From NCBI GenBank assembly GCA_016705475.1, contig JADIYD010000014.1, positions 558,001-622,000 of the forward strand: a DNA stretch of 64,000 bases, given 5' to 3'. Each line of letters begins with the position of its first letter. Positions within the stretch are counted from its first letter, which is position 1. A model generated the notes under the pieces. That model did not search any database, had not been told where the DNA came from, and saw nothing but the letters and a program-made list of their open reading frames with translations. Positions 28,628 through 36,859 of this stretch are shown here, in pieces. The DNA comes from Betaproteobacteria bacterium (GTDB lineage: Bacteria; Pseudomonadota; Gammaproteobacteria; Burkholderiales; Rhodocyclaceae). Made by a program: the position numbers and the translations under genes.

Positions 28628-29916
28628 GGCAGCGTGATCCGGCGATCGAGGAAGGCTGCCGGCGTCGCCATGCGGTCGACGATCGGGCTGTCGAAACCGT
28701 CGACGCGCAGGCGGGCCAGATGGACGCTGCCGGTTGGTGGGGCCTCGGCAATCGTGAAGGTCAGGCGGCTGGCAACAGTCGTTACCGGAACGGCGGCAAT
28801 TTCGCGTTCGCCGAGGATCAATGTGGCAGTCTGGCCGGGGCGAACGGGGGGCGCAACATCAAGGACAATCGTCACGGTGTTGCCGTTGCGCGTGGCACTG
28901 AACGGTGGCAGGACTGGCTGTGGTGCCAGCGCCAGCGGCAACTGGTTGGTGCGGCGGGACTGGCTGTCGTCAAGGCGTTGTACCGAGAGATCGACGCGGT
29001 AGAGGCCGACCGGCAGGTCAGTTGGGACAATGAAGCTGACCTTGTCCGGGCCGCCACCGGTGACGGGTACGCTACGGTTGATCTGGAAGGCGGCGAGGCT
29101 GAAGGTGACTTGGCGATCGACGCCGTCGAGATGATGCCCTTCGAGCGTCACTTCGCCGCCGGGTATGGCGACCGGCTGGCGACCGGCCGGAACGACCGCT
29201 TCCAGCGTGGGCAGAGGCGGGGTCAGACCGCTGAAGGCCAGCACGCCACGTTCGCGCTTCGAGACCGGGTCCGTTTCGCCGCGACTGAGAACCGGCAGCG
29301 GGCTACGTGCCGGCCTCGTGGATTCGATGAGGACCACCGACACCTGGAAAGCCACGGTGGGTCGGTAGTGGGCCTGCAAGGCCGACCACAGGCGGGACAT
29401 TTCCTCGGTGCTGAGGGCGGAGGGGGTGATCTTGAGCATCTCGATCTGTTCGGCCAGATCGGCGGCGCGCAGACTCTGGTAGATGGCCGGCAGTGCGGTG
29501 CCATCGACGATGGTCGGGTGCAACGCCCGGCGAATGGCGGCGCGCGGCAGCACGGGCGTTTCGTGCAGGAGTTGCAGCGCGTAGCCAAGCAGCACTTCAG
29601 CCTGCAATTCGGCTCGGCCATAGGCTGTCAGCAGGTAGTGCAGATCGAGTGCGAGCGGCGGATTGGCGATGCGGTTGCCGGCTGCGTCGCGCGACGGCAG
29701 CGCTGCGTTGCGCAGGGCGGCGTTGGGCGTGACCTGATGGAGAAAGAGGTTGAGCTGGGGGCCGGTGGCATCGTCGAGCGCGATGGTGTCGGGGGCCTGC
29801 GCGCTGACGGCGACGCCGGCACCCATGGCATCGATGACCGCGTGGTCGATCAGGCCTGAATCGAGCAGATCCTTGATGACCGCTGTGACGCCGGCGATGG
29901 CCAGGGCGTTGCTCAT
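28624..29916 (-). CDS. eCIS DUF4255 cap protein (Pvc16/Afp16-like)
   Basis: 430 residues. Residues 1-190 form the DUF4255 / Pvc16 N-terminal domain (IAGVTAVIKDLLDSGLID, LNLFLHQVTPNAALRN, LDLHYLLTAYG, AEVLLGYALQLLHETPVL). The rest consists of Ig-like segments (IPGGEVTLEGHHLDGVDRQV, DKVSFIVPTDLPVGLYRVDL, TVTIVLDVAPPVRPGQTATL). Pvc16-type proteins cap the distal end of tube and sheath and fix length. Family members without Ig repeats are about 200-300 residues, so the C-terminal half is an extension. Confidence 0.9.
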   Translation of the reverse strand: MSNALAIAGVTAVIKDLLDSGLIDHAVIDAMGAGVAVSAQAPDTIALDDATGPQLNLFLHQVTPNAALRNAALPSRDAAGNRIANPPLALDLHYLLTAYGRAELQAEVLLGYALQLLHETPVLPRAAIRRALHPTIVDGTALPAIYQSLRAADLAEQIEMLKITPSALSTEEMSRLWSALQAHYRPTVAFQVSVVLIESTRPARSPLPVLSRGETDPVSKRERGVLAFSGLTPPLPTLEAVVPAGRQPVAIPGGEVTLEGHHLDGVDRQVTFSLAAFQINRSVPVTGGGPDKVSFIVPTDLPVGLYRVDLSVQRLDDSQSRRTNQLPLALAPQPVLPPFSATRNGNTVTIVLDVAPPVRPGQTATLILGEREIAAVPVTTVASRLTFTIAEAPPTGSVHLARLRVDGFDSPIVDRMATPAAFLDRRITLP

Positions 29917-30743
29917 GTTCGGCCTCCGTTGCGGCGGGCGAGGTAGTCACCCAGCGACAAGGGGGCCGGGCCACGCGGGCGAGGCGGCTGGGCGGCAGGC
30001 GCCGGGCGGCTGGGCGGATTGACTTCGAGGCGGCCGATGGTGATGTGGACTTCGGGCGGCTCGTCGGCTTGCGGCGCGCTAGCCGGACGTTCTCGGTTGC
30101 TTTGCGGATGGATGGCGCTGATTTCGGCTGGGCGCTGAATGGCCTGGCGAGCAGCTACGACACTGGGCGGCGCCGCGACTTCCGGGGAGGGTTCAGGATG
30201 CGCTGGTTTGTTGCCGAGGAGGCGTGCAACCAGGGATTCGATGTCGTTCAGGGCCGCGTTTGTGCTTTCGGCTGGCTGGCGAGTTTCCGGTGTCGGCGCA
30301 AGGTGTTGCGTACCGGATTGTTGATCTCTGGCGCGCTGGTTGGCGACAGGGTGGCTCCCCTCTCGCTTTGGCAGCTGATCGTGCGCGATCTCGCTCTGGC
30401 GAATGGGCGCTGCTTGCTGGCTCGAAATGCTTTCCGGCTGGATGGCGGCGCTTCGATCTGGCCTCCAGGTGGTTATCTCATGGCGTTCTGGAGGGGCAAT
30501 ATTGCCTGCGACGACCGGGGCGGGCAGGGTGCTATCGGTGATCTGTGCGTGGCGCAGGGCGCCATTCGGTGTCTCGAATGCGGGACTATTTATGGGCGCG
30601 CTGGCCGGCGGGGATTCGTGGCTGGCCGCCTCCGTTATCGACACGTCGGCTGTCGGGGAAGCGTAGGGGAGCGCGGCGCGCGACCTGACTTGCGGGGCAA
30701 GGCCGAGGCTGCGATTGGCGAGTTGGTGAAGGAATCCGCTCAT
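29913..30743 (-). CDS. Pro-rich eCIS-cluster protein with conserved C-terminal motif
   Basis: 276 residues, low complexity and probably mostly disordered: rich in Pro, Ala, Gln and Ser from residue 20 to 215. The N-terminus MSGFLHQLANRSLGLA is amphipathic. The C-terminus contains VHITIGRLEVNPPSRP and RPRGPAPLSLGDYLARR, a motif pair that recurs in short unnamed eCIS proteins encoded next to the DUF4255 gene. Seven bases separate it from the upstream gene and it overlaps DUF4255 by 4 bases. No function known. Confidence 0.65.
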   Translation of the reverse strand: MSGFLHQLANRSLGLAPQVRSRAALPYASPTADVSITEAASHESPPASAPINSPAFETPNGALRHAQITDSTLPAPVVAGNIAPPERHEITTWRPDRSAAIQPESISSQQAAPIRQSEIAHDQLPKREGSHPVANQRARDQQSGTQHLAPTPETRQPAESTNAALNDIESLVARLLGNKPAHPEPSPEVAAPPSVVAARQAIQRPAEISAIHPQSNRERPASAPQADEPPEVHITIGRLEVNPPSRPAPAAQPPRPRGPAPLSLGDYLARRNGGRT

Positions 30744-30750
30744 GCCTGCC

Positions 30751-31494
30751 TCAGCCGATCATGTTCAGGTAGGCAGCGCGGCGGGCCGGGCTGAGCGCCA
30801 GAATTTCAGCCTCGCGCCAGCCGTAGGCGCTGGCCAGCCGATGGACCGATTCGAGCAGTTGGCGGGCGCGGATGCCGAGTTCGTCCCAGAAGCAGTTGCC
30901 GACGTCGAGTACGGCATCCCAGGCGTGACCGCAGTCGCTGCAACGCATGCCGAGACGGATGTCGGCGGCTGGGTCGAGCGCTTCCATGCGCGATTCGATC
31001 TCGCCGATCCGTGCCGGCGAGCATTTGGATTTTGGGCTTTTTTTCCGGTCGACCGTGGAAGTCATGCCCGACTGGATATCATCGACCCGGCAACGGTCGA
31101 GCAGCCATTCGACAGCGGTATCCGGGTCCGGTGCATCGAGGATCATTGCTTGATCGCGGCTGCTTGGCAGGCGCCATTGGCCGTCATCAAGCACGATGCG
31201 CGCGCCGCAATCCGGGGCCGGCAGGCTTTGCAGCAGGGTGACCCCATCGAGGCCGAATTCCATCAGGTTGCCACATGACGGGCAGGGCGCATAGCCGTCC
31301 AGCGCGCTGCCGAAGGTGGCATTGCGCAGGGCAAGCATATTGATCTCGCGCCAGCCAACGGGGCGGTCGGCAAGCTCGTCGGGCGCTTCCTCCGGCATGG
31401 CGAGGGCGAGCGCCAGCAGCGAGCGGTCAATGGGATGACGTGTCTGTCCGGCGTCCCACAGGGCGAGAACTTGTACGGCACTTAACGGGCGCAT
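30751..31494 (-). CDS. eCIS zinc-binding baseplate-type protein (T4 gp51-like)
   Basis: 247 residues. Two Cys pairs, CPSC near residue 71 and CSDC near 190, with surrounding LDGYAPCPSCGNLMEFGL and IRLGMRCSDCGHAWDAVLD, suggest a zinc ribbon split across the protein. The end WREAEILALSPARRAAYLNMIG is the characteristic C-terminus of this conserved tail/eCIS family, likened to the T4 baseplate-hub assembly catalyst gp51. Residues ~145-157 (STVDRKKSPKSKC) are encoded by a copy of the dispersed repeat (31024-31061) in the linker between the two zinc halves. Assignment to the cluster is firm; the exact role is uncertain. Confidence 0.72.
   Translation of the reverse strand: MRPLSAVQVLALWDAGQTRHPIDRSLLALALAMPEEAPDELADRPVGWREINMLALRNATFGSALDGYAPCPSCGNLMEFGLDGVTLLQSLPAPDCGARIVLDDGQWRLPSSRDQAMILDAPDPDTAVEWLLDRCRVDDIQSGMTSTVDRKKSPKSKCSPARIGEIESRMEALDPAADIRLGMRCSDCGHAWDAVLDVGNCFWDELGIRARQLLESVHRLASAYGWREAEILALSPARRAAYLNMIG
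31024..31061 (+). repeat. Dispersed ~37-bp repeat, copy inside an eCIS gene
   Basis: Forward copy TTTGGATTTTGGGC then TTTTTTTCCGGTCGACCG and TGGAAG, closely matching the intergenic copies. It lies within the coding sequence of the zinc-binding protein and is read through in frame. Confidence 0.7.
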
Positions 31495-31515
31495 GGCGAG
31501 GTTCCATTGGCTCGA

Positions 31516-32040
31516 TTAACCCGGCTCGACAAAGCTCGGCTCAGCCGGTTCGGCAACTTCGTAGTCGCGTTCCCAGCCTTCGTTTTCGAGCTTGATATGC
31601 TGAATTGCCACGGCATTGGCATTGGCGTCGAGGTCCGGCAACGCCTGATACTCCGACACCCAGCAGCGGAAGACCTTGTAGGCGATAGCCAGTTGGCCGG
31701 CTTCGTTATAGACCTCGATGATCAGGTCCTTGCGAAAGTCCTTGAGCGACACTTCGCTACCGAGGCCGGACCCAAGATTCCAAACCTTGTTGGCCCACTG
31801 CTCGAAATTGGTGTCGTGGGTTACGCCGCGCTCGAGCGTGATCGCTTCGAATTTGCTGCGCCCCGGCGACTTGCGGCCGGTAGACGGGTCGCCACCTTCA
31901 CGGTGTTCGACAACCTCCGTTGAACGCTTGAGGGCTGAGACCTTGCTGATCCCGGCGACGTAGCGGCCATCCCATTTGACGCGGAATTTGAAGTTCTTGT
32001 ACGGATCGAAGCGCTGGGCATTGACGGTGAACTGGGCCAT
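31516..32040 (-). CDS. eCIS inner tube protein (gp19-like)
   Basis: 174 residues. NFKFRVKWDGRYVAGISKVS, then GRKSPGRSKFEAITLERGVT and WVSEYQALPDLDANANAVAIQHIKLENEG are the conserved blocks of T4 gp19-type tail tube proteins in eCIS. Hexamers should stack to form the inner tube. RBS GGAGATTG before ATG 32038-32040. Located 30 bases downstream of the sheath gene. Confidence 0.93.
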   Translation of the reverse strand: MAQFTVNAQRFDPYKNFKFRVKWDGRYVAGISKVSALKRSTEVVEHREGGDPSTGRKSPGRSKFEAITLERGVTHDTNFEQWANKVWNLGSGLGSEVSLKDFRKDLIIEVYNEAGQLAIAYKVFRCWVSEYQALPDLDANANAVAIQHIKLENEGWERDYEVAEPAEPSFVEPG

Positions 32041-32070
32041 TTTTCAATCTCCTCTCGATTCGGTTCAGGG

Positions 32071-34353
32071 TCAGACCTGGATCTGTCCGGCCAGCTGCTG
32101 GATGCTGATGACCACGAATTCGGCCGGCTTGAGCGGCGCGAAGCCGACCAGGATGTTCACCACCCCGCGATTGATGTCGTCCTGCGTCGTCGTTTCACGG
32201 TCGCACTTGACCAGATAAGCGTCGCGCGGCGAACTACCCTGGAAGGCGCCCTGGCGGAACAGGCCGTTCATGAAGGCGCCGATGTTGAGGCGGATCTGCG
32301 CCCATAGCGGCTCGTCGTTCGGCTCGAAAACCACCCACTGCGTGCCGCGGTAGAGCGACTCCTCGATGTAAAGCGCCAGACGGCGCACCGGAACATATTT
32401 GTATTCGGACGCCATCTGGTCGGCACCACGCAGGGTGCGGGCGCCCCAGCTCACGGCACCGTAGACCGGGAAGGTGCGCAGACAATTGACGCCGAGCGGG
32501 TTCAGGCTACCGTTCTCGCCATCGGTCATCGGTACCGACAGCGATTGCACGCCGGCCAGATTGGCATCGGTGCCGGCTGGCGCTTTCCAGATGCCGCGAT
32601 TGCCGTCGGTACGGGCATAGAGGCCGGCCATGGTGCCGCTGGGTGGCGTCAGGCGAGCCTTGCCGTTCTTGAGCGGGTCGGCAACGTAGGTCCATGGAAA
32701 ATAGACTGCCGCGTGATCGGATTTCGGCAGATCGGTGCCGGAAGCTGAGGCGACCATGCCGGGCACGTCGGAAACGGACGAAGGAGCGTCGACGATGAAG
32801 AAAGCCCGGCGCTCCTCGCAGTACGAAGCGGCATCTGACAGTACGCCGGCATCGGTGATGCCAGGCATGACGAGCAGGTTGAACAGGTCGGCATCCTCCA
32901 GCGCGTAGATCCCTTCACGATTGGCGCGGCTACCGATGAAGGCGGGATAGACGTCGGACGGTCCGTAGGGTGTTTCCGATCCGCCAGTCAGGAAAGCGTC
33001 GGTTGGCGGAGCAGATAGGGTGGCCCCGGCCAGAAGCTTGAGGCCGTTGGCAATGTCCGCTGTCGGTGCTGCGCTGACAGCGATGGCCGAACCGGCACCG
33101 CGCGTTCCGCTGGCCAGGACGAGTTTGCTGCTGGCGACCGTCGTCGTGAAATTGGCATAGGCCGGGTTGCCCGGCTTCAAGGCCCGGACGGCGGTTTGCA
33201 GGCGTGAGGCTACGTCGGCCATCTTTGCGGCAAGGCTGCCGCCTGCGGCACCAGTGGCGCCGAGATTCACGACATCCGGACCATAGCCGTCAACGCTGAT
33301 GCGCAGGCTCGTGTGGGTGGCGTCGGGCAGGGTGTCGAGGTCGGTCGCCGCGAACGTAGCGCTGCTCAGACTCGCCGGGTCGGGCATAAGGGCGGGGCGA
33401 ATGCCTGCAACGGCGTCGACTTCGCTGCCGCCGTTGGCTACGCCGAGCTTCAGCACGCCGGCCGCGTTGTTGCGTGTCCCCGGTAATACGCGCACTGACG
33501 AGAGTTCGCCCCCTTCGCCGGATTTGAGGACCAGCCTTGTGCCGTCCACAGTGCAGGCGAAGCCGGAGAGTGCGAGCTTGCCGCCCGCCTGGTTCTGGAC
33601 CTTGGTCGCTATGGCGGCGGCCAGAGCCAGTCGGCGATCAGTAGCGGTAGCGCCGGTCACATCGGCCGGCAAAGTGATGCTCACGGAAACCGGAGGCAGG
33701 CCATTGACGACTACCCGAAAGTCCGTGTGCGTCGCATCGAGCAGGGTCGCCACGTCAGCCAGTGCGCCACTTGTCGAAGTGGCCTGGGGCAATCCGCCCA
33801 GCGTCGCGGTGGAAACATCCCTGGAAATCTTGACCAGTTGTGAAACGCCGTTGACCAGGTCAGGCAGGTAGCGGGCATCGGCCGAATTCATGGATACGTT
33901 CTGGTACTGCTCGGCGCGCCCGTCGCTGTTGCGAATGAAGGTGAGGTTGAACGTGCTGTCCGGGAAGGCCGTCGCGTAATCGACGCGGACCTGGATGTCG
34001 TTGCCGGAAGTGCCGGAATCCAGCGCAGTTACGGTCATGACCGGGGTTGCCGCCGAACTCAGAAGCGATTTGCTGGCCGGCGAAGCTGTCTTCACGATGC
34101 GGACGATCCACGCATCGGTGCCCCCATTGAGGAAAAACTGGCGTACCGCGTAGCTCATTTCGGAGTCGGCCGAAAGGCCGCCGAAAGCGCGTTCGAAATC
34201 GGCGAAGCTGAAAATGCGAGTGGCCTTGTTGATTGGCCCTCGAGATGCCGCACCAAGGAAGGCGGCGACCGAAGTGGCAACCCCGGCTATGGTGCGAACT
34301 CCGCTGGATACTTCCTGGATATACACCCCGGGGGAAGCAAGTTGTACAGGCAT
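32071..34353 (-). CDS. eCIS contractile sheath protein with duplicated insert
   Basis: 760 residues from ATG 34351-34353, with RBS AAAGGAG; the ORF's upstream extension lacks sheath similarity. N-terminus SPGVYIQEVSSGVRTIAGVA and FADFERAFGGLSADSEMSYAVRQFFLNGG are canonical for tail sheath proteins; the C-terminal domain GTQWVVFEPNDEPLWAQIRL and VGFAPLKPAEFVVISIQQ likewise. Typical sheaths are 350-500 residues. Here about residues 195-460 hold two related modules, each beginning DATHT..R+.V+G and ending (R/K)LVL(K/A)SG, followed by GGSETPYGP where the sheath fold resumes. The modules resemble flagellin-hook IN motifs. First gene of the cluster. Confidence 0.93.
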   Translation of the reverse strand: MPVQLASPGVYIQEVSSGVRTIAGVATSVAAFLGAASRGPINKATRIFSFADFERAFGGLSADSEMSYAVRQFFLNGGTDAWIVRIVKTASPASKSLLSSAATPVMTVTALDSGTSGNDIQVRVDYATAFPDSTFNLTFIRNSDGRAEQYQNVSMNSADARYLPDLVNGVSQLVKISRDVSTATLGGLPQATSTSGALADVATLLDATHTDFRVVVNGLPPVSVSITLPADVTGATATDRRLALAAAIATKVQNQAGGKLALSGFACTVDGTRLVLKSGEGGELSSVRVLPGTRNNAAGVLKLGVANGGSEVDAVAGIRPALMPDPASLSSATFAATDLDTLPDATHTSLRISVDGYGPDVVNLGATGAAGGSLAAKMADVASRLQTAVRALKPGNPAYANFTTTVASSKLVLASGTRGAGSAIAVSAAPTADIANGLKLLAGATLSAPPTDAFLTGGSETPYGPSDVYPAFIGSRANREGIYALEDADLFNLLVMPGITDAGVLSDAASYCEERRAFFIVDAPSSVSDVPGMVASASGTDLPKSDHAAVYFPWTYVADPLKNGKARLTPPSGTMAGLYARTDGNRGIWKAPAGTDANLAGVQSLSVPMTDGENGSLNPLGVNCLRTFPVYGAVSWGARTLRGADQMASEYKYVPVRRLALYIEESLYRGTQWVVFEPNDEPLWAQIRLNIGAFMNGLFRQGAFQGSSPRDAYLVKCDRETTTQDDINRGVVNILVGFAPLKPAEFVVISIQQLAGQIQV

Positions 34354-34943
34354 GACGGGCTCCTTTCTGCGGGACGGCCAGAGGCCATTCCATTCGAGAT
34401 CACATCGACACTTCTGCCGGCCCCGGTCATGCCTTTGGGACAATGCTCCCCGCTGTCACCCGGAATGCCACCACGAAATCCCTCAAGACGGGATCAAAGA
34501 GCGGTGCTGGATCACCAAACCAGCCTCGCTAGGGCAGGAGCCCTGAATATTTGCCCCGCGACGTCGTGCGACGCGAGTGAATATGTATTTGTCTTGCACC
34601 AAGGCCATGATGTGGCCAAAAATATCCACGTTGTTACAACATCGTGACGCGGAAGAAAACCCTGATCAACTCGTCAAAGCGGGTGATGATCATGTCCTCC
34701 GGTATCCAGTTTGAATCAGTAAAAACGCATATTGTTATGCAACACTGGTATGCGATTTAACAGTTCTATTTGCAGTCGACGCTAATGATCAGCAAATAGT
34801 TCAATTCAACATGAATAAAATAGTTTACCCGTGCAAAAATTTTCCCAAGCTGTTGAAACGACCATCCGCCATTTCCGGGCGCTCGGTCCGCGAGAACAAT
34901 ATTTCCGGATGCCTCATCCAATGAGGATGAGCGCACTATTGCT
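34354..34943. promoter_or_regulatory. Leader region of the injection-system operon
   Basis: 590 bases upstream of the sheath start with only one tiny ORF. The part 34640-34850 is clearly AT-richer than the surroundings. Hairpins: GGCCA/TGGCC at 34608-34622, GGGC/GCCC at 34535-34546 and CGTCG/CGACG near 34561-34572. The operon promoter should lie here and the mRNA leader may be long and structured, but I cannot fix a -10/-35 pair. Confidence 0.4.
34634..34693 (-). CDS. Possible 19-codon leader ORF upstream of the sheath gene
   Basis: ATG at 34691-34693 preceded by CCGGAGG at 4-base spacing, encoding MIITRFDELIRVFFRVTML and a TAA stop. The RBS is strong but the peptide is unrecognised and could be chance. 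Confidence 0.2.
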   Translation of the reverse strand: MIITRFDELIRVFFRVTML

Positions 34944-35285
34944 TCAGCCGGCTGCCTTCCCGTCCGGTGATTTGCCTTGGCTTGACCAGAACTGGGCGAC
35001 CTGGGCCGCGGTGATCCGTCGCGATTTCACCCCGGCCGCGAGCGCTTCCTCGGCGTCTGCCACTCGTCCGTAGATCACATAGACCTCCGCTTCGACCAGC
35101 GGGCATATTTCTTCTTCATGGGCGAGCAATTCGGATAGATCCGGTCGTGAAAAATCGGAGATCGTGAATGGCGGAGGCGAAGAGGGCGTCTCGTTCGCTT
35201 TGCTGAAAAGGGGCATCAGGATGGAAAGGCTGACGTGGCGCATGAAGTTGCTGACAGGTGTGTGGTGAAAGTTTTTGTTGGGCAT
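34944..35285 (-). CDS. Hypothetical protein with short TPR/FimV-like C-terminus
   Basis: About 113 residues from ATG 35283-35285 (GGAGC lies upstream with long spacing; ATG 35324 or 35243 are alternatives). The C-terminal part EICPLVEAEVYVIYGRVADAEEALAAGVK has the EAEVY..YGR..DAEE..  pattern found in the C-terminal helical repeat of FimV-like proteins, followed by SRRITAAQVAQFW. The N-terminal half is unremarkable. Located upstream of, and on the same strand as, the injection-system operon, with a gap of 590 bases. Function unknown. Confidence 0.55.
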   Translation of the reverse strand: MPNKNFHHTPVSNFMRHVSLSILMPLFSKANETPSSPPPFTISDFSRPDLSELLAHEEEICPLVEAEVYVIYGRVADAEEALAAGVKSRRITAAQVAQFWSSQGKSPDGKAAG

Positions 35286-35572
35286 GGTGCGAATGCTCCG
35301 GTCCGAATATGACGTGAGTTGCATCGAATAACTGATCGCCAGCAGAACGCAATTCGCAATCGTCCGGCACTCCCTGTCCTATCGCAATTACCGGGCCAAT
35401 TTGCAGGTGTTTGATATTTAAGAGGTTTGCTTCAGGGTTGCGCAGACGGGTGTCGCCGCATGGCGACAGCGCATCCATTCAAGCGCCCGATTTCCACGTA
35501 TTTACGAGGATTGATGGTGTCCTGAAAAAGCGACAGCCTCGAATGGCACCTTAACCGCCAGGTGCGAATCGG

Positions 35573-35986
35573 TCAGCCGAGCAGGGTGACGACGATTTCC
35601 CGCCGATGTCCCTGCGCCCGGTGTTCGAACAGGTAGATGCCCTGCCAGGTGCCGAGCAGCAGCCGGCCGTTGGCAAAGGGAACGGTCAGCGAAACGCCGG
35701 TGAGCAGCGAGCGGGCGTGGGCGGCCATGTCGTCGTCGCCTTCGAGATCATGGCGGTAGGCCGGGTCGCCGTGGGGCGCCCAGCGTTGCATCAGGGTTTC
35801 GAGATCGCGGCGGACAGTGGCGTCGGCGTTTTCGGTGATGGCCAGGCCGCAACTGGTGTGGCGCACGAAAACATGGGCTATTCCGGCGTCGACCGCAGCA
35901 TTGCGCACTACTGCGGCGACTTCATCGGTGATTTCCACCGAGCCGCGGCCGCGGGTGGTGATGGAAAACTGATGTTGCTCGGCCAT
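35573..35986 (-). CDS. yjbQ: YjbQ family (UPF0047) protein
   Basis: 137 residues from ATG 35984-35986 (MAEQHQFSITTRGRGSVEIT). Conserved motifs VFVRHTSCGLAITENADATV, DLEGDDDMAAHARSLLTG and LLLGTWQGIYLFEHR identify the UPF0047/YjbQ family of ~140-residue trimeric proteins, reported to have secondary thiamine-phosphate synthase activity in E. coli. The gene end of the HNH protein upstream is 8 bases away, suggesting a shared transcript. Confidence 0.93.
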   Translation of the reverse strand: MAEQHQFSITTRGRGSVEITDEVAAVVRNAAVDAGIAHVFVRHTSCGLAITENADATVRRDLETLMQRWAPHGDPAYRHDLEGDDDMAAHARSLLTGVSLTVPFANGRLLLGTWQGIYLFEHRAQGHRREIVVTLLG

Positions 35987-35994
35987 GCGCCCGG

Positions 35995-36357
35995 TCAATC
36001 CTTCTTGAGGAGCGATTGCAACGCGGCGAAGGGATTGTGCGTGGCGCCGCCACCGCGCTTGCTGCTGTCCGTATAGCCACGGTCAGCCTCGATCTGTTTC
36101 TGGTGTTCGTTGTCGTGGCAGTAGATGCAGAGCAGTTCCCAGTTGCTGCCATCGTTCGGGTTGTTGTCGTGATTGTGGTCACGATGGTGCACCGTCAGTT
36201 CGCGCAAGTTGGTCACGGTGAATTCGCGGGCGCAACGGCCGCAGATCCACGGATAGATTTTGAGCGCGCGCTCGCGGTAGCCCTCGGCGCGGGTGTCGGC
36301 TGCCTTGCGGGCGTCGAGGACAACCTGGTCGAGGCGGTTGTGGTTGATGGTTTTCAT
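35995..36357 (-). CDS. HNH nuclease family protein (YajD-like)
   Basis: 120 residues from ATG 36355-36357 (MKTINHNRLDQVVLDARKAA). Shows CGRCAREFTVTNLRELTVHHRDHNHDNN-type sequence: zinc Cys pair CGRC, the HNH core VHHRDHNHDNNPNDGSNWE and the second Cys pair LLCIYCHDNEH. This is the YajD-like HNH architecture (E. coli YajD is 115 residues). The catalytic His-Asn-His residues are all present. The DNA substrate is unknown. The C-terminal tail is Gly/Ser-rich. Confidence 0.9.
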   Translation of the reverse strand: MKTINHNRLDQVVLDARKAADTRAEGYRERALKIYPWICGRCAREFTVTNLRELTVHHRDHNHDNNPNDGSNWELLCIYCHDNEHQKQIEADRGYTDSSKRGGGATHNPFAALQSLLKKD

Positions 36358-36433
36358 GGGAAGCTCCGGTCGTTTTCCCGATTTTACGCCGCAGCCCCTA
36401 AAATGTGGCTTTCGCCCCAACCGCCCAGACACC

Positions 36434-36859
36434 ATGCCGCGCATCAAGATCGAGTTGCCCGAGTCCTTCCATTTCTCCACCGAGATTCCCATCTACATCG
36501 GCCACATCAACTACGGGCATCATCTTGATAACGCCCAGTTGATCTCGCTCATCTCAGAAGCCCGCGTACGTTTCTTGAAGTCCATGGGTTATTCGGAGAT
36601 GGATGTTGAAGGCGTTGGCATCATCGTGGCCGATGTGGCGGCGCAATACCGAAGCGAAGCCTTCCACGGTGAAACGCTGGTCGCCGAGATGGGCGCCAAC
36701 GACTTCAACAAATACGGCTGCGATCTCGTCTGGCGCCTGAGCGACAAAGCCAGCGGCCGCGAAGTGGCGCGCGGCAAGCACGGCATCATGTTCTTCGACT
36801 ACACCGCTCGTCAGGCCACCTCGGTGCCGCCGGCCTTCATCGCCAAAGTCGGCGGCTGA
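36434..36859 (+). CDS. Acyl-CoA thioesterase family (4HBT hotdog) protein
   Basis: 141 residues from ATG 36434 (MPRIKIELPESFHFSTEIPI). The hotdog signature YIGHINYGHHLDNAQLISLI, then ARVRFLKSMGYSE and VADVAAQYRSEAFHGETL, fits 4-hydroxybenzoyl-CoA-thioesterase-like enzymes, with the usual catalytic acidic residue in the HLDNA helix. The stop TGA shares a base with the ATG of the radical SAM gene, so the two are coupled. Substrate unknown. Confidence 0.88.
   Translation: MPRIKIELPESFHFSTEIPIYIGHINYGHHLDNAQLISLISEARVRFLKSMGYSEMDVEGVGIIVADVAAQYRSEAFHGETLVAEMGANDFNKYGCDLVWRLSDKASGREVARGKHGIMFFDYTARQATSVPPAFIAKVGG

Noticed and set aside
8518..34353. Interpretation as a Mu-like or P2-like prophage
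   Set aside because: Tail parts are present without head, packaging, integrase, lysis or repressor genes; AAA+, DUF4255 and DUF4157 genes are eCIS markers.
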